Shown here: one piece after another, positions 63,161 to 64,000 of the stretch | Numbering within the stretch: position 1 is the first letter of the stretch | Layout: each line of letters begins with the position of its first letter | Source of the DNA: Pirellula sp. | GTDB lineage: Bacteria > Planctomycetota > Planctomycetia > Pirellulales > Pirellulaceae | Direction: 5' to 3' | Assembly (NCBI GenBank): GCA_021300015.1 | Contig: JAJTFB010000001.1 | Coordinates: 53,291 to 117,290 of the forward strand | Length of the DNA stretch: 64,000 bases | Position numbers and translations under genes: made by a program | Notes under the pieces: model-generated | Databases searched by the model: none | What the model saw: the letters and a program-made list of their open reading frames with translations, nothing else | What the model was told of the DNA's origin: nothing

Positions 63161-63736
63161 ATGTCCGATTTCATTCGAATCGACTACAGCATCCTGAGCG
63201 TCACTGAATTGGTCACCGCTTCCTTGGCTGGCGATCGCGACGCGTTTGGCGAATTATTTCAAAGGCACGAACGGCAAGTCTTCGCGATCGCTTATCGGCG
63301 ATTGAGCGATCGGGACGAAGCCGACGAGATGGTCCAGGACGTATTCATTCAAGCTTGGCGCAAGTTATCGCAACTGAGTCAAGCCGAAGCGTTTTCTGGA
63401 TGGTTGCGGCAGATCACCGTCCGCATGTCGATCAATCGAGGGACGCGTCGCGCGAAGTTGGCTTTCATCGATCAGGAGATTTTGGAAGCCACGGCCGAGT
63501 CTGGGCAAGACGCTCAGGCCGAGTTGGTTCGCGAAGAGACTCGCAAGCGATTGCATGAGCAGTTGGCCCAGTTGAAGGAGCTCGACCGAGCCACGTTGGT
63601 CGCTTACTACATCGAGGAGCAGAGCATGCTCCAGATGGCAGAGCACTTCGGTGCACCGGTAGGGACGATCAAACGCCGCTTGCATACTGCAAGGCAGCGA
63701 TTGGCCGTAGCCTGCCAGGACTTGGCAGCCTGTTAG
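63161..63736 (+). CDS. ECF-type RNA polymerase sigma factor
   Basis: From ATG 63161 ([20 protein letters not shown]) the product has 191 residues, normal for an ECF factor. Region 2 reads [20 protein letters not shown] then [20 protein letters not shown]; region 4 includes [20 protein letters not shown] and [20 protein letters not shown], the helix-turn-helix that reads the -35 site. Its partner anti-sigma factor is not visible next to it. Its stop overlaps the metG stop on the other strand. Confidence 0.93.
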   Translation: MSDFIRIDYSILSVTELVTASLAGDRDAFGELFQRHERQVFAIAYRRLSDRDEADEMVQDVFIQAWRKLSQLSQAEAFSGWLRQITVRMSINRGTRRAKLAFIDQEILEATAESGQDAQAELVREETRKRLHEQLAQLKELDRATLVAYYIEEQSMLQMAEHFGAPVGTIKRRLHTARQRLAVACQDLAAC

Positions 63737-64000
63737 TGGACTCGATGTCCTGGTTTGGCTCCGGAGTCGACCCCCAGCAGGAAGACTTCGGAGCCGCCGG
63801 CTCCGGCGGCCGTGACCATACCTTCGCTGAGTCCGAACTTCATTTGTCGGGGTTGTAGGTTCGCTACGATGACGACCAAGCGGTCTTGGAGTTGCTCGAG
63901 CGAATAGGCGGCTTTGATCCCTGCGAAAACCGTACGAGTCTCATCGCCACCTAGACTGACGGTCAACTTGACCAACTTCTTGGCCTCTGGAACTTCCTCG
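63733..64000 (-). CDS. metG: Methionyl-tRNA synthetase, C-terminal tRNA-binding domain (cut by window edge)
   Basis: The minus strand reads from the window edge to a TAA at 63733-63735. The translation ([20 protein letters not shown], then [40 protein letters not shown]) matches the OB-fold tRNA-binding domain at the end of many bacterial MetG proteins; a stand-alone CsaA/Trbp111-type protein is the alternative. The rest lies beyond 64000. It converges on the ECF sigma gene with overlapping stops. Confidence 0.8.
   Translation of the reverse strand, partial: EEVPEAKKLVKLTVSLGGDETRTVFAGIKAAYSLEQLQDRLVVIVANLQPRQMKFGLSEGMVTAAGAGGSEVFLLGVDSGAKPGHRVH

Overview
The window looks like a chromosomal segment of a planctomycete, probably a Pirellula/Rhodopirellula-like member of the Pirellulales. 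Signs are the DUF1800/DUF1501 gene pair, formyltransferase/hydrolase subunits of the tetrahydromethanopterin C1 pathway, a PEP-CTERM exported protein, HEAT-repeat and coiled-coil exported proteins without clear homologues, a soluble Hanks-type kinase, ECF sigma factors and a GC content somewhat above 55%. No rRNA, tRNA or CRISPR array was recognised. The assignment rests on gene content only.

Layout. 1-2.4 kb: the start of an ECF sigma factor (cut by the edge), NAD(P)HX dehydratase and an Rpn-type nuclease, all on the minus strand. 2.6-8.0 kb: a plus-strand cluster with two NitT/TauT-type binding proteins (one membrane-anchored with an OmpA-like end), a membrane coiled-coil protein, a PspA-like protein and an ABC permease, but no ATPase. 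8.0-12.0 kb: leuB, fhcB and fhcA. 12.0-16.2 kb: DUF1800 and DUF1501 proteins, a stand-alone M41-like protease domain and a lipid-kinase-like protein. 16.3-22.3 kb: envelope proteins, including two related exported proteins, a DUF11 lipoprotein and a PEP-CTERM protein. 22.5-27.0 kb: yifB/comM, then an XhoI/PaeR7I-type restriction-modification pair, then a broken second copy of the yifB 3' end. 27.0-30.0 kb: korB and korA. 30.3-33.8 kb: an ABC exporter and a YdjM-like membrane protein. 34-45.9 kb: CvpA, exported coiled-coil and unknown proteins, a YacP-like NYN protein, a kinase with a degenerate receiver domain, a HEAT/TPR protein and an STN-like protein.

46.0-56.5 kb is the most unusual part. 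Two copies of a 17-bp direct repeat enclose about 10.5 kb holding an IS110-type transposase relic, two adjacent giant genes (1611 and 1213 codons) of unrecognised family and a tiny gene of antitoxin-like size. I read it as a genomic island whose cargo is an undescribed two-protein unit. 56.6-64 kb returns to ordinary chromosome: RraA-like, M81 peptidase, beta-propeller, RidA, TadA, HEAT protein, a second ECF sigma factor and the 3' end of metG.

Functional links. KorAB supplies ferredoxin-dependent 2-oxoacid oxidation. FhcBA belongs to C1 oxidation on tetrahydromethanopterin/methanofuran-type carriers and would need partners encoded elsewhere. NnrD, RidA and TadA are housekeeping repair or maturation functions. 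The restriction pair and the 46-56 kb island are the accessory regions.
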